From: Pseudomonas bharatica CSV86
GTDB taxonomy: Bacteria > Pseudomonadota > Gammaproteobacteria > Pseudomonadales > Pseudomonadaceae
Length of the DNA stretch: 64,000 nt
Assembly: GCF_000319305.2 (NCBI RefSeq)
Contig: NZ_AMWJ02000001.1
Coordinates: 2,519,001-2,583,000 of the forward strand
Direction: 5' to 3'
This document shows positions 8,430 to 18,059 of this stretch, in pieces (position 1 is the stretch's first letter; each line of letters starts with the position of its first letter). The translations under genes and the position numbers were made by a program. The notes below the pieces were generated by a model. The model was not told where the DNA came from, ran no database searches, and was given only the letters and a program-made list of their open reading frames with translations.

Positions 8430-9178
8430 CAGTTGTTCCCCTTGTCCTTCAGTGCCTGCCTGACCCAGGTTGCAGCCAGGTAACGACAGAGTTGCGTAGC
8501 GTGGCCGAGGTTGTGCGGCATTTTGCGCAGGTTGCGCCAGGTGCGGCTCAGCAGGCCTTTATGCTGGCGATTGCGCCAACTGCCGGCATACAGGTGCCGT
8601 GTCGTCGGCCTGACACCGTCGGCTGCCTGTCGATGGGGATCGGCGAACACGCCGACCGGGTACACCCGATCCCAGCCGATCACCTGTTCCTGATAGCTGG
8701 CTGAAAAGCCCTTGAGCACCAGCAGGCGGCTGACTTCATTTACATTTACCAGCTCTGCCAAGCGTGCCGTGTCGAAGCGCACCCGGTCATACCAGGCCAG
8801 CATGGCCTTGGGCAGCCAGTGCCCAGGTACGGCGCCGATCACCGCGGTGCCGAAGCGTGCGTCCCATTCCAGGCCAATGAAGAACTGGTTGTCGAGCATC
8901 GGTGCGAAGGGCGTCAGCACCTCGACATCGGTGTCCAGGTAGATACCGCCTTCCCGGGCCAGCACCTGCATGCGTACGTAGTCGGCGACGAAGGCATAGC
9001 GTCCGGCGTTATGGGCCGCCGCTGTGAACCTGTGGGCATGCACATCGACATTCGACTCGTCCCAGCGAATGATTTCGTAGTCCGGCAGATGCCGGGCCCA
9101 GGACGCCAGGCAGCGGCGGGCCAGCAATGGCAGCGGCTTGCCGCCGAACCAGCAGTAGTGAATTTTCTTGGCGATCAT
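8429..9178 (-). CDS. Glycosyltransferase, DXD-type (GT32-like)
   Basis: 249 residues. MIAKKIHYCWFGGKPLP at the N-terminus, ADYVRMQVLAREGGIYLDTDVEV with the DxD metal/nucleotide-sugar site (about residues 85-92), and a C-terminal amphipathic region match the Gly_transf_sug/GT32 family found in capsule and O-antigen loci. I chose the ATG at 9178 because the family motif starts there; a TTG four codons upstream is also possible. It is coupled to the pyruvyltransferase gene that follows and lies 30 bases after the gene at 9209. Confidence 0.75.
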   Translation of the reverse strand: MIAKKIHYCWFGGKPLPLLARRCLASWARHLPDYEIIRWDESNVDVHAHRFTAAAHNAGRYAFVADYVRMQVLAREGGIYLDTDVEVLTPFAPMLDNQFFIGLEWDARFGTAVIGAVPGHWLPKAMLAWYDRVRFDTARLAELVNVNEVSRLLVLKGFSASYQEQVIGWDRVYPVGVFADPHRQAADGVRPTTRHLYAGSWRNRQHKGLLSRTWRNLRKMPHNLGHATQLCRYLAATWVRQALKDKGNN

Positions 9179-9208
9179 GGGGTTCCGCAAAGGTGGCGAG
9201 GTGACGGT

Positions 9209-10459
9209 TCAGCCGAAGGTTTCGTTCAATTCAGTGCCGGGCAGCGTTTGCCGCTGGATCAGGCAGTCGATCACTTCGGCTGTCTTGTTCTGCCCCTGGA
9301 GACCATGGGCCAGGTGATACTCGGCGAAGGCCCGGGCGCCGCTCAGGGCCTGCTGGTAGTGAGCGGACAGCCAGTCCAGGCGTTCCTCCAGGCTTTCCAG
9401 ATCAGTCACGCAGTTGCCGAAAAAGCGCGCCTGTTCAAGCACATCGGCATCTCCGCTGGCATTGACATAGACCACCGCACGATTGGCCAGGCAAGCCTCC
9501 AGGGCGGCATTGGACATGATGTTGAGTACCACCGAACTTTGTTCCAGCGCTTCGGCCAGGGAGGTATGGGGCGCAGCCAGGTGGATATTGTCAACACGGG
9601 CGGCGGCGGCTTTCCAGAACGTCATGCGGCTGCGCGGGTGCGCCTTGAAAGTCACCGGGACTTGAGGATGACGGGCTGCCCACTGGCAAATCAGTTCGTA
9701 GGTGCGCTCGTAGCCGGGGCGTGCTTCCTTGTCCGGACCGACGCCCAGGACCAGTACTCGCAGCTCGCTGCGGGGCGCCGGCATGTCGTATCGCTGATCG
9801 ATCAGGTACGACCCGGTGAGGATCGCCCGGGTGCTGCCAAAGCGCAGGTTGCGGCGTTGCAGGGCTTGCAGCGAGCTCTGGCCGAACAGCAGGTAGTAGT
9901 CGTAGTCGGTCATGCTCAGCCGTCGGGAATGATCGACCGAAGTGGCATGGGACAACTGGGCCAGGTGGCGGCCCTGATGGTTCAGCGACAGGCGCAGGAA
10001 CGGAATCACCAGGCTGCCGTGGCGTTCGTTGAGGACCAGCCCCGGGTTGTGATGGCGTGCCAGCCATTCGGCATAGGCAGCATGGGCGTAGTAGCGCAGG
10101 GGCACGCGCAAGGCCGGGCGGTACAGGCGTTTGTGCCGCACGGCAGTGCCCAGCGGCTCGATGGCATCCTCGACGACCTCGTGGCCGCGCTGGCGCAAGG
10201 CTTTGATCAAACCGTTCTTGCGCCGTTGCGCCAGCAGCTTGGGTGACCCGTGCAAGACCAGAATGCGTTCGGCGCCCTCGGTACTCGCCTCGCCGGCCAG
10301 GGCCCGGGCGCCAATGCCCAGGGCCAGGTCCGCCGCGGTGTCGCGCAGGGTACGCAGCAGCGAGCCGAGCAGGCCGTGCTTTTCCCGCAGCAAGGCCCAG
10401 CGATAGGCATCGAGTTGGCGGGTTCGGGAGTTCAAGAAGTCTTGGTCTTCGGTGGTCAT
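9209..10459 (-). CDS. Putative capsular polysaccharide/GT-B-type transferase
   Basis: 416 residues, first gene of the surface-glycan operon. A basic helical N-terminus (about 60 residues) precedes two Rossmann-like halves: RILVLHGSPKLLAQ in the first, and LRVLVLGVGPDKEARPGYE, VTFKAHPRSR and SSVVLNIMSNAALEACLANRAVVYVN in the second. These resemble GT-B or CDP-glycerol transferase-like enzymes of capsule assembly. I cannot name the substrate. Start ATG at 10459 is preceded by AGGAAGAG. A 260-base non-coding region upstream should hold the operon promoter. Confidence 0.6.
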   Translation of the reverse strand: MTTEDQDFLNSRTRQLDAYRWALLREKHGLLGSLLRTLRDTAADLALGIGARALAGEASTEGAERILVLHGSPKLLAQRRKNGLIKALRQRGHEVVEDAIEPLGTAVRHKRLYRPALRVPLRYYAHAAYAEWLARHHNPGLVLNERHGSLVIPFLRLSLNHQGRHLAQLSHATSVDHSRRLSMTDYDYYLLFGQSSLQALQRRNLRFGSTRAILTGSYLIDQRYDMPAPRSELRVLVLGVGPDKEARPGYERTYELICQWAARHPQVPVTFKAHPRSRMTFWKAAAARVDNIHLAAPHTSLAEALEQSSVVLNIMSNAALEACLANRAVVYVNASGDADVLEQARFFGNCVTDLESLEERLDWLSAHYQQALSGARAFAEYHLAHGLQGQNKTAEVIDCLIQRQTLPGTELNETFG

Positions 10460-10719
10460 CGGCAGGAAGAGTGTGATGGAAATTAGATGCTTGGCTAAGC
10501 AATTAGTTGGGAAAGATTATCAGTACCCGGGCGCTGGCTTTGTCAGGCTTGGGTAAGGATTAGGTAAAGACGCGCGAGCAGGGAGGCGAAGGCCGGGGCT
10601 GGGCGGCATCCGGGCACAAGGGGGCTGTGGCTGTGGTCGAGCGCCAGGTGGAGGGGGCACCGGCGCCCGGGCTGCTGATGGGCAAGGGAATGCTCGGGTA
10701 GAGATCCCGAGCATGTCTC

Positions 10720-11814
10720 TCAGGGCTTGATGGCGACCTTCAGTACGCCATCGCGCTGATGGGCGAACAGGTCGTAGGCTTCGACAATATCGCCCAGTGC
10801 GTAGTGATGGGTGACCAGTGCCCCGAAATCCGCGCGATTGGAGGCGATCACGCTCATCAGCCGACGCATGCGCTCCTTGCCGCCCGGGCAGAGCGCGGTG
10901 TTGATGCGATGATCCCCCAGGCCGGCGGCGAACGCGCCCAGGGGAATCTTCACGTCGCTGGAATACACGCCCAGGCTGGACAGCGTACCGCCGGGCTTGA
11001 GCACCTTCATGGCCTGTTCGAAGGTGCCCGGCAGGCCCAGGCACTCGATGGACGAGTCGGCGCCACGGCCGCGGGTCAGCTTCATCACCTCGTCGATCAC
11101 ATCGCACTGGTTGAAGTTCAGGGTGATATCGGCGCCCATGTTGCGGGAAATGCCCAGGCGGTGGTCGTTGCCGTCCACCGCGATGATGGTCGAGGCCCCG
11201 AGCAGGCGTGCGCCGGCGGTGGCACACAGGCCGATGGGGCCTTGGGCGAAGATCACCACGGTATCGCCGATGCGGATGTTGGCATTCTCCGCGCCCTTGA
11301 AGCCGGTGGACATGATGTCCGGGCACATCAGCACCTGTTCGTCGCTCAGCCCGTCGGGGATGGGCGCCAGGTTGCCCTCGGCGTCCGGCACCAACACATA
11401 CTCGGCCTGGGTGCCGTCGATAAGGTTGCCGAAGCGCCAGCCGGCGGTGGCCTTGTAGCCATGGCATTCGCAGCGCCCGGACTCCTGCAGGTAGCTGCCG
11501 TCCTGGGAGGCCACGCCATCCTGGGCGGCGTAGGAGTTGAAGTTCGGACAGATCGCCCCGGCGATCACCCGCTGGCCCTCCTGGTAACCCTTGACCGCGC
11601 TGCCCAGTTTCTCGATCACCCCGACCGGTTCATGACCCACGGTCAGGCCGCGGGCAATGGGGTATTCGCCCTTGAGGATATGCACGTCGGTGCCGCAGAT
11701 GGTCGTGGTGGTGATGCGGATCAGCGCATCGGTAGGGCCGACCTGCGGTATGGGTTTGTCCGTCAGCTCGATCCGGCCGGGCTCTACGAAAACGGCTGCT
11801 TTCATGGTTGCCAT
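10720..11814 (-). CDS. Zinc-type MDR alcohol dehydrogenase, NAD(P)-dependent
   Basis: 364 residues of the medium-chain dehydrogenase family. Catalytic-zinc and substrate-domain motifs are TTTICGTDVHI (C40), GHEPVGVIE and the Rossmann segment VVIFAQGPIGLCATAGARLLGA (about 187-208). The usual four-cysteine structural-zinc loop is absent; the corresponding stretch reads AICPNFNSYAAQDGVASQDG, as in bacterial NADP secondary-alcohol dehydrogenases. ATG at 11814 has AGGAGGTGA seven bases upstream. It lies downstream of the ebo operon on the same strand, 138 bases away, and may be independent. Substrate unknown. Confidence 0.75.
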   Translation of the reverse strand: MATMKAAVFVEPGRIELTDKPIPQVGPTDALIRITTTTICGTDVHILKGEYPIARGLTVGHEPVGVIEKLGSAVKGYQEGQRVIAGAICPNFNSYAAQDGVASQDGSYLQESGRCECHGYKATAGWRFGNLIDGTQAEYVLVPDAEGNLAPIPDGLSDEQVLMCPDIMSTGFKGAENANIRIGDTVVIFAQGPIGLCATAGARLLGASTIIAVDGNDHRLGISRNMGADITLNFNQCDVIDEVMKLTRGRGADSSIECLGLPGTFEQAMKVLKPGGTLSSLGVYSSDVKIPLGAFAAGLGDHRINTALCPGGKERMRRLMSVIASNRADFGALVTHHYALGDIVEAYDLFAHQRDGVLKVAIKP

Positions 11815-11952
11815 GGGTCACCTCCTGGTTGAGGGATTGAGAAAAGTCCAGGACAGCGCAGATGGCAAGGCCGGGCGTGGCCTATCTGCCGAAGGGTTGT
11901 GGCAGGTCAAGGAATCGGCGTTCCTTGGCGGCTGCCACAGGATCCGCCTGGT

Positions 11953-13007
11953 TCAGAGCTGTACCAGGCGCAAGCGGCCTTCCAGCGCGACCACGGCGCC
12001 GTCGGGCGTAGGCAATGGCCGGTCCTGCAGGCCCATGCCTTCGCTGATGACCACCCCGCCCGGCACCAGGCACAGGTTGGACGGCGTATCCAGGCCGCGG
12101 GCCAGCACGCTGACCTCACCGCTGCCCAGGTCGCAGTGCAGCAGCCGCCCGCTGAACCGGGTAAAGCCGCCATGCAGCGGCTCGCCGTTCCAGGCGGCGG
12201 TCAGGGGTTGCTGCAGGCTCTCGCAGAGTTCCAGCACCAGCACGTTGCCTTGCGGGTCCAGGGCCAGCCCGGTGGGCAGTTGCAGGCCGTCGATCAGCAC
12301 CTCGATCCTGCCGCTGTCCGGCCATACCCGGATCACCTGGCCGGCCCTGTCGGCGAAGTCCACGCCCTTGCGTTCGGGGGTGGAATGCAGCTCACCGGAG
12401 AACAGGCTGATCAGCACGGCGTCGGTCGCCGGCTCGCGAACCAGGGTGACCGGCACGGCTTCCTGGCCCTGGGCAAGGTCCGGAAGATGCACCAGCACCT
12501 GCTCTTGCTCTCCCGGCCGGAACGCCACCAGCTCGTTGGTATCGGGCTTGACCGCCAGCCAACTGCGCAGGGTCGGGTGGTAGCACAGGGCATTGAGGTT
12601 GCCCTGGCTGTGACACACCGGCTCCGGGGGCTGTACTGCAGGTCGAGCAATCTGGAACCGGCCACGTAGTCGGTCTGGCTGACCAGGCAGCGGCCCTCGC
12701 CGCAGGCGATATCGGACAGCCCCATGATTTCGTCGCGCAGCATGCGCGCCTGCATGTTCATGGCGCGGAAGCCCTCGGCCAGGGGCCGGGGCGGCAGCCA
12801 GGCGCCTGGTTTGCCGGCCTCGGCTGGCAGGCGGCTGATCCGCCCGGTGAAGGGGTCGCCCGGCTGGCCGCTGCCGGCTTCGATAAGCAGCAGGCTGCCA
12901 TCTTCGGCGAGATGGACGCCGCGGGGGTTAAGCAGGCCGCTGGCGACAAGGGTGGACGGGCGAAGGGTTTCGCGCAGGTGTTGCGCTATATGAATGGGCA
13001 ATGGCAT
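11953..13007 (-). CDS. SMP-30/NHL-like beta-propeller protein, frameshifted in this sequence
   Basis: Two overlapping frames make one protein of about 350 residues. The first (13007 to about 12631) begins MPLPIHIAQHLRETLRP and contains LLNPRGVHLAEDGSLLLIEAGSG. The second (about 12618 to 11953) carries LPTGLALDPQGNVLVLELCES and LDTPSNLCLVPGGVVISEG. These are repeated propeller blades like those of NHL/SMP-30 proteins, which are often sugar-lactone hydrolases or scaffolds. Adding one base in the five-G run at 12626-12630 joins them (...YSPPEPVCHSQGNL...). It is the last gene of the ebo operon, 72 bases after the 800-residue gene. Function unknown. Confidence 0.6.
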
Positions 13008-13079
13008 GGGTCATCCCTGCAATGCGGAGCCTCATCGAGGAAAACGCCGGGCGACACCACTGTCACCCGGCGCAGCCTG

Positions 13080-15479
13080 TCAGTTGACGTTGAGTGTGTC
13101 GTAGTCGGCCATGCTCAGCTTGACCGGCGGGTAGTTGCGCTGCACCAGCTTCTGCGCCCAGAGCTCCAGCACCGAGCGGCGGCCTTGCGGCATGTCGCGG
13201 GTGATGGGCATGGCCAGGGTGCTTTCTTCCTGGTACGGCTTGCTGATCAGGCGTATCAGCTGGCCAATCGCGCCCTCGATCCGCTTCAGGTTATTGAGCG
13301 GCATGTATTTGTTCATGATCGGGTACAGGTAGTAGTAGATCTGGAAGATCTCCGGGTAGATAAAGCTGTCCCAGATCACCTGGGCCGCATCCTGTTGCTG
13401 GTAGACCTCGTTCCACTTGTCGACGAAGCGCTGCTTGAGGTCGTCCTCGCTGGGCAGGACCCGTATCGGCGCGAGGAAGTCCACATAGGCGCTCAGGTAG
13501 TCGAAGCTGAAGAGGATGTCGGCCGTGCCGTCCTCGTCGGGGTAGAAACGCAAGGTGGGGAACCCCGGGTTCACCCCGGTGACGGTCACGGTGGCGATGC
13601 CGTTGGCATCGGTGGTGATGCGCTTGTAGTCGTACTCCACCAGTTGGCTGTCGGGCTTGAGCCCGGCTTCGGGCTTGAGATAGCGGATCGCCGATGGCTC
13701 GCGGTTCTCGAAGCGCAGGCAGGCGCCCACGTTTACCCCGACACAGGTCTTGCGATAGTCCTGATAGAAGACGGGCGTCCCAGGCGTGTCCGGCTCTTCG
13801 GTGACGAATGCCACCAGCCTGCGCCCCGCGCCTTCGGTTGCCTGGGTGGTGACCTCGGCCGAGTCGGTGAACTGCGGAAGGTTCTCCTTGTTCTGCTCTT
13901 GCGAGCCGTCGTCCGTATGGTCGTAGAACAGGACGAAATTCGGATTGTTGCGGGTACCCAGGTAGTAGCTGGAGGTCCCCAGCAGGTAGAGGTTGTTGTA
14001 TTGCGCCACCAGCAGGTCGAGGTTCGCTGCGGGCTTGCCGTTCTTCTGCACCATGATCTTCAGCTCCTTGGTCTGGCCGACGTCAAGGAAACTGCCGCTT
14101 TCGATCACTTCGGCGGTCCAGGGCTGCTGGACCGACGTCGGCAACTGGTCGCCCTGTTTGCGCAGTGCCAGCGGATTGTCCCCGGTCAGCTGGGTCACCT
14201 GGGCTGGCGTGAGGGGCAGGTCGAGCAGGCCGGACTGGTGATCGAACGCGTCCTGTTGATACTTCGTGTAGTCGAACGAAAGCGGCGGCACGAGCGGAAC
14301 GAAGGTGTCGCCCTGGGTGGTACCGATATCGAACGCGCCCAGGTTCAGTTTCAGCGGTTGCGGAATCAGCGGGTCGATGCCCGGCTTGGCGGGGCCCTGG
14401 ATGAACGGGAAGCTGTTCATCAGGTCCAGCGACAGCAGGTTGTCATGGACCAGCGCCGAGATCACGCCCAGCTCTACCGCCTTGGGCTTCTGGTTGTAGG
14501 AGGACGGAACCGCCACCGCGGTCTTCGCCACCAGGCGCTGGCCGTCGGGAGCCGTGGGGTACTCGCCGTCGTGCCACAGCCCCAGCACCCCCGAAGTGCA
14601 GCCATAGGCCGGGTTGAAGAAAATATCGATGGGGTTGTCGAGCGCCGCCTGGTACATCCGTTGCAGCTTCGCCGGGTCTTTTGACGCGCTCACCGGTGGC
14701 TGGTCGTTGAACACGCCGTTGTAGTCGTAAGCGGTCAGGTAGCTGCAGAAGCGGAACATAAGGCCTTGCACGCCTGGCTGGTCCAACTGGTCATGGAGGT
14801 TCTTCAGCAGTACCGAGTCGCCGAGCCGCCATTGCAGGTTGGCTTTCGGGAAGCAGGTTTGCCAGGTGGCGGTAACCGTGAGCAACCCTTTGAAGGCGGC
14901 CCAGTTGAAATTGAGGAAGCGATCGAGCATGCGGTACTGCCGGGTGGCGGTCAGGCCGCAGGCAGCGTTGCCCAGTTCCAGGCGGTCGAAGTACAGCGCG
15001 GTGAAGGTGTTCTGCCAGGGGCTGACATCGACGAAGCGGGCTGGTGTCGGGGTGTCGCTGCCGAATGGGTTGCCGTACAGGTTGTAGGGCTGGTTTATCA
15101 GCGGGTCGTTGTCGATATAGCCGCCGCCGGGGCCTTCGCCACCGATGATGGTGGAGACGGTGTCCTTGTACGACACCGTGCCGCAGGCGTTGTCGCCGAA
15201 GAAGTTCCACTCGGCGGGCACGATTCCGTCCCCACCGGCATTCGGCGGCGCCTGGATGACCGCCTTCGGTGCGCTGGACAACTGCTGATACTGGATCATC
15301 CAGGGAATCAGCTTCTCTGCGGCGTTTTCCGGGGTGATCTGGTACTGGCTGAGGAAGTCCCAGTTCATCTTCATGTTCACGGCGTCGTACAGCGGCAGCA
15401 CGTCGTTGTTATTGCCCGTGGGTGGGCTCCAGAACATGTGGCCCTTGAAGTAGATGCGGGGGAAGTTCAATACGCTCAT
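13080..15479 (-). CDS. Hypothetical protein of 799 residues in the ebo operon
   Basis: Begins MSVLNFPRIYFKGHMFWSP at ATG 15479, with AAGGAGC six bases upstream; the frame is open further 5' but that part is shadow. No signal peptide and no membrane helices are obvious. The chain is rich in Asn, Pro, Tyr and Trp, with a likely beta-sandwich-like segment around residues 450-680 (WTAEVIESGSFLDVGQTKELKIMVQKNGKP..., ITTDANGIATVTVTGVNPG, which resembles an Ig-like domain) and a helical C-terminus. I do not recognise the family. It follows the c-type heme protein by 10 bases, so it is co-transcribed and probably acts in the same pathway. Confidence 0.7.
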   Translation of the reverse strand: MSVLNFPRIYFKGHMFWSPPTGNNNDVLPLYDAVNMKMNWDFLSQYQITPENAAEKLIPWMIQYQQLSSAPKAVIQAPPNAGGDGIVPAEWNFFGDNACGTVSYKDTVSTIIGGEGPGGGYIDNDPLINQPYNLYGNPFGSDTPTPARFVDVSPWQNTFTALYFDRLELGNAACGLTATRQYRMLDRFLNFNWAAFKGLLTVTATWQTCFPKANLQWRLGDSVLLKNLHDQLDQPGVQGLMFRFCSYLTAYDYNGVFNDQPPVSASKDPAKLQRMYQAALDNPIDIFFNPAYGCTSGVLGLWHDGEYPTAPDGQRLVAKTAVAVPSSYNQKPKAVELGVISALVHDNLLSLDLMNSFPFIQGPAKPGIDPLIPQPLKLNLGAFDIGTTQGDTFVPLVPPLSFDYTKYQQDAFDHQSGLLDLPLTPAQVTQLTGDNPLALRKQGDQLPTSVQQPWTAEVIESGSFLDVGQTKELKIMVQKNGKPAANLDLLVAQYNNLYLLGTSSYYLGTRNNPNFVLFYDHTDDGSQEQNKENLPQFTDSAEVTTQATEGAGRRLVAFVTEEPDTPGTPVFYQDYRKTCVGVNVGACLRFENREPSAIRYLKPEAGLKPDSQLVEYDYKRITTDANGIATVTVTGVNPGFPTLRFYPDEDGTADILFSFDYLSAYVDFLAPIRVLPSEDDLKQRFVDKWNEVYQQQDAAQVIWDSFIYPEIFQIYYYLYPIMNKYMPLNNLKRIEGAIGQLIRLISKPYQEESTLAMPITRDMPQGRRSVLELWAQKLVQRNYPPVKLSMADYDTLNVN

Positions 15480-15489
15480 GTCGTGCTCC

Positions 15490-16644
15490 TTAAGGACGCT
15501 GCCACTGGGCGCGCTTGAGCGACCAGACGTAATCGAGTTTGTTGTAGCCCTTGAACGCCGTCTCCGGCAAAGGCGCCGTGGGGTAGACGATGCCGTCCTT
15601 GCCATCCTGGCCGCTGAGCGTGAAGTTGAAGTAGCCGTCGTCCTTGGAATAGGCCGCCGTGCCGTGGCAGGCGGAGCACGAGGACTGGCTCTGGAACGCC
15701 GATTCCAACTGCGAGTTGGCCAGCAGTTTCGGGTTGCTATCGATCTGGGTGCCGATCAGTTCGTAGCGCGACAGGTTGCCGTACCACTGCTGGAATTGAG
15801 CGTTGACAGGCACTGCCTCGGCGGTCGGCCCGGTGCTGTTGGTCATCGGCTTCGGCGGAATGGCATTGGTGACCGTGTATTTGCTGTTGTTGACGTTCTC
15901 GAAGGTGGTCCAGACCCACTGGGGAACCAGCTTGTTGATCACGTGCAGGGCGCTGAGCGCGGCATAGCCGACCGTGTAGCTGCCGTCGTCGTTCTGGTAA
16001 TAGGCCTGGGCGATGTAGTAGCCATCGTCCTCCAGCTGCTTCTGGTAGGTGGTATCGGTGCCGATCCATAACCAGCCCGCTTTTGCCTCCCAGGACGTGG
16101 CCGGGAAGTCCAGGTTGGCGGTCAGGGCACTCTGGCCGTTGGTGTTGTAGACGCCTTTCTGCACGATGTAGTCGAAGGTGGATTCGCTCATCAGCAACTG
16201 GAAGCGCACCGGTTTGCCGCGTTGCGCCGCCGGCACGGTCTTGCCATCCATTTCCAGGGGCAGGCCATCGACCTGAAGGATGGCATTGAGGTTGTGGAAG
16301 GCTCGCTGGGTGTTCATCCCCGGGATCCCGGCGGCCGCTTGCGTCACTGCCTGGGGCGGCGGCGCAAGCGTGTAGGCACCAGGATTGGCGCCATTGGCCA
16401 GGTACACCTGGTCCGACGGCTTGAGGGTTTCCCAGACCCGGTCCAGGCCATTGGCGGCAGGCTGGTTCAGGCAATTGAACCAGTTCCAGCTGAGGGTTTC
16501 CTTGCTCGCATTGAGCTGTGCCAGGGCCTGGGCCTGATTGCCGTTGAAGGTGAGGAAATTGCTGCAATCGAAGGGGTTGGTGTTATCAGCCTGGGCCAGT
16601 CCGGCCAGTGTACTGAGAACGGTTAGTGAAATGGCTCGCCGCAT
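15490..16644 (-). CDS. Exported single-heme c-type protein of unknown function
   Basis: 384 residues. An N-terminal signal peptide (MRRAISLTVLSTLAGLAQA, cut about residue 19) exports it. One heme-attachment motif CSACH occurs near residue 328, within SSCSACHGTAAY. There is no obvious distal methionine motif after it. The rest is rich in Asn/Trp/Tyr and not a classical small cytochrome c. It resembles large hypothetical proteins with a lone CxxCH, which may be oxidoreductases or decorated carriers. The ATG at 16644 overlaps the end of eboF by 22 bases, placing it in the ebo operon. A redox step in the periplasm is an inference. Confidence 0.65.
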   Translation of the reverse strand: MRRAISLTVLSTLAGLAQADNTNPFDCSNFLTFNGNQAQALAQLNASKETLSWNWFNCLNQPAANGLDRVWETLKPSDQVYLANGANPGAYTLAPPPQAVTQAAAGIPGMNTQRAFHNLNAILQVDGLPLEMDGKTVPAAQRGKPVRFQLLMSESTFDYIVQKGVYNTNGQSALTANLDFPATSWEAKAGWLWIGTDTTYQKQLEDDGYYIAQAYYQNDDGSYTVGYAALSALHVINKLVPQWVWTTFENVNNSKYTVTNAIPPKPMTNSTGPTAEAVPVNAQFQQWYGNLSRYELIGTQIDSNPKLLANSQLESAFQSQSSCSACHGTAAYSKDDGYFNFTLSGQDGKDGIVYPTAPLPETAFKGYNKLDYVWSLKRAQWQRP

Positions 16645-18059
16645 ATGTGCTCCTTGGCATTGGCCAGGTCGTTAAGGTTCTGCCCCAGGAAATGCCGAAG
16701 GAGCAGAGGTTTGACCGCCGTTGCCGCCATACTCCGCGGCAATGGCACGTCGCAATCGGTGATGAGCAGCGGCCCGGCCTGCTCGCTGGCAGGTGGACGG
16801 CCATGACTGCCGCGGACCAGTCCGGTGTCCAGCGGGATCAGGTCCATGTAGTAGCGAAAGCCGAGCTTTTTCTGCAGCAGGCGGCGCGCCACTTTCAATC
16901 CGGGGAAGCGGATTGCCGGGTCGACGAATAGCTCCACCGGGTCGTAGCCGGGCTTGCGGTGGATATCCACGGTGCGGGCGAAGTCCGGCGCCCGGGCGTC
17001 GTCGAACCAGTAGTAGTAATCGAACCAGAACCCCGGCGCCGCGATGGCCACCAATTCGCCGCTGCGCGGGTGATCCAGTTGCCAGGTGCGCTGCTCATGT
17101 TTGTCCAGCACCTGCTCGATGCCGGGTTGGCGCTCCAGCCGGGCCTTGACCCGGGCAATGTCCGCAGCCCGCCTGACATACACATGGGCGATCTGGTGAT
17201 CGGCCACGGCAAAGGCGGCGCTGGCGCCCGGATCAAGCAATTCCCAGGTCAGCGACTGGCGCACCTGCAGCAGGCCTTCCTCGCGCAGTACGCGGTTGAT
17301 CGATACCGACCGCTCGACCGCTTCGATGCCGTACTCGGACAACAGCATCACCGCCGCGCCCTGGTCGCGGGCGAATTCCAGCAAGCGCCCGACTTCATGA
17401 TCAATGGCCCGCACTTCGGCGCCGATCGACGGGTGCTCGGGGCCGAGTTTCTGCAGGCTGTAGTCGAGGTGTGGCAGGTAGATCAGTTGCAGGTCGGGCC
17501 GGTTGAGCTGGAACTCCAGCAGGGCGCAATCGACGATCCAGCGACTCGATGCAATGCCCGCGGCCGGGCCCCAGAAACCGGGGAAAGGGAACTCGCCGAT
17601 CTGCGCTTCGATGCGTTCGTGCAGCCCCGCCGGCGACGAGTACAGGCCGAAGATCTTGCGCCCGTCGGCCGGGTAGTGCGGACGCGGAGTGATCGAGGCA
17701 TCGACATCGGCGTACATGTTGTACCACCAGAACAACTGGCTGCAGCGGAACCCGGGCAGCTCGCGCCTGAGGGTTTCCCAGACTTTCTCGCCCTGGATCA
17801 GCGCATTGGGCTGCAGCCAGAAGCGCACCTCGGCCTGCTCGCGAAAATACCAGCCGTTGCCGACGATGCCGTGCTGTGACGGCGCTGCGCCGGTCAGGAT
17901 CGAGGCCTGCACGGTGGAGGTCACCGCCGGGAACGAGGGTTGCAGGCTGGCCATCCGTGCGGTTTTCAGCAGGGCGTTGATATGCGGCGTGTTGGCCCCT
18001 AGCAGCGAGGGCGTCAGACCGACCACATTGATCAGTAGCAGGGGTTTACGGGCAGGCAT
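16623..18059 (-). CDS. eboF: EboF-like nucleotide pyrophosphatase/phosphodiesterase (alkaline phosphatase superfamily)
   Basis: 478 residues. Starts MPARKPLLLINVVGLTPSLLG at 18059; the frame is open further upstream but overlaps eboE. Motifs of the type I phosphodiesterase family are PSFPAVTSTVQASILTGAAPSQHGIVGNGW (nucleophile Thr in AVTST, about residue 47), LPHLDYSLQ and LLSEYGIE (metal ligands). It overlaps eboE by 14 bases. In ebo clusters of cyanobacteria, algae plastids and Pseudomonas a member of this family is usual, and the clusters are tied to making or exporting small molecules. It would remove or move a phosphate or phosphodiester group. Confidence 0.8.
   Translation of the reverse strand: MPARKPLLLINVVGLTPSLLGANTPHINALLKTARMASLQPSFPAVTSTVQASILTGAAPSQHGIVGNGWYFREQAEVRFWLQPNALIQGEKVWETLRRELPGFRCSQLFWWYNMYADVDASITPRPHYPADGRKIFGLYSSPAGLHERIEAQIGEFPFPGFWGPAAGIASSRWIVDCALLEFQLNRPDLQLIYLPHLDYSLQKLGPEHPSIGAEVRAIDHEVGRLLEFARDQGAAVMLLSEYGIEAVERSVSINRVLREEGLLQVRQSLTWELLDPGASAAFAVADHQIAHVYVRRAADIARVKARLERQPGIEQVLDKHEQRTWQLDHPRSGELVAIAAPGFWFDYYYWFDDARAPDFARTVDIHRKPGYDPVELFVDPAIRFPGLKVARRLLQKKLGFRYYMDLIPLDTGLVRGSHGRPPASEQAGPLLITDCDVPLPRSMAATAVKPLLLRHFLGQNLNDLANAKEHICGEPFH

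Noticed and set aside
10720..11814. Assigning the alcohol dehydrogenase to the ebo operon
   Set aside because: The 138-base gap and its own strong ribosome site make independent transcription as likely; no shared pathway is evident.
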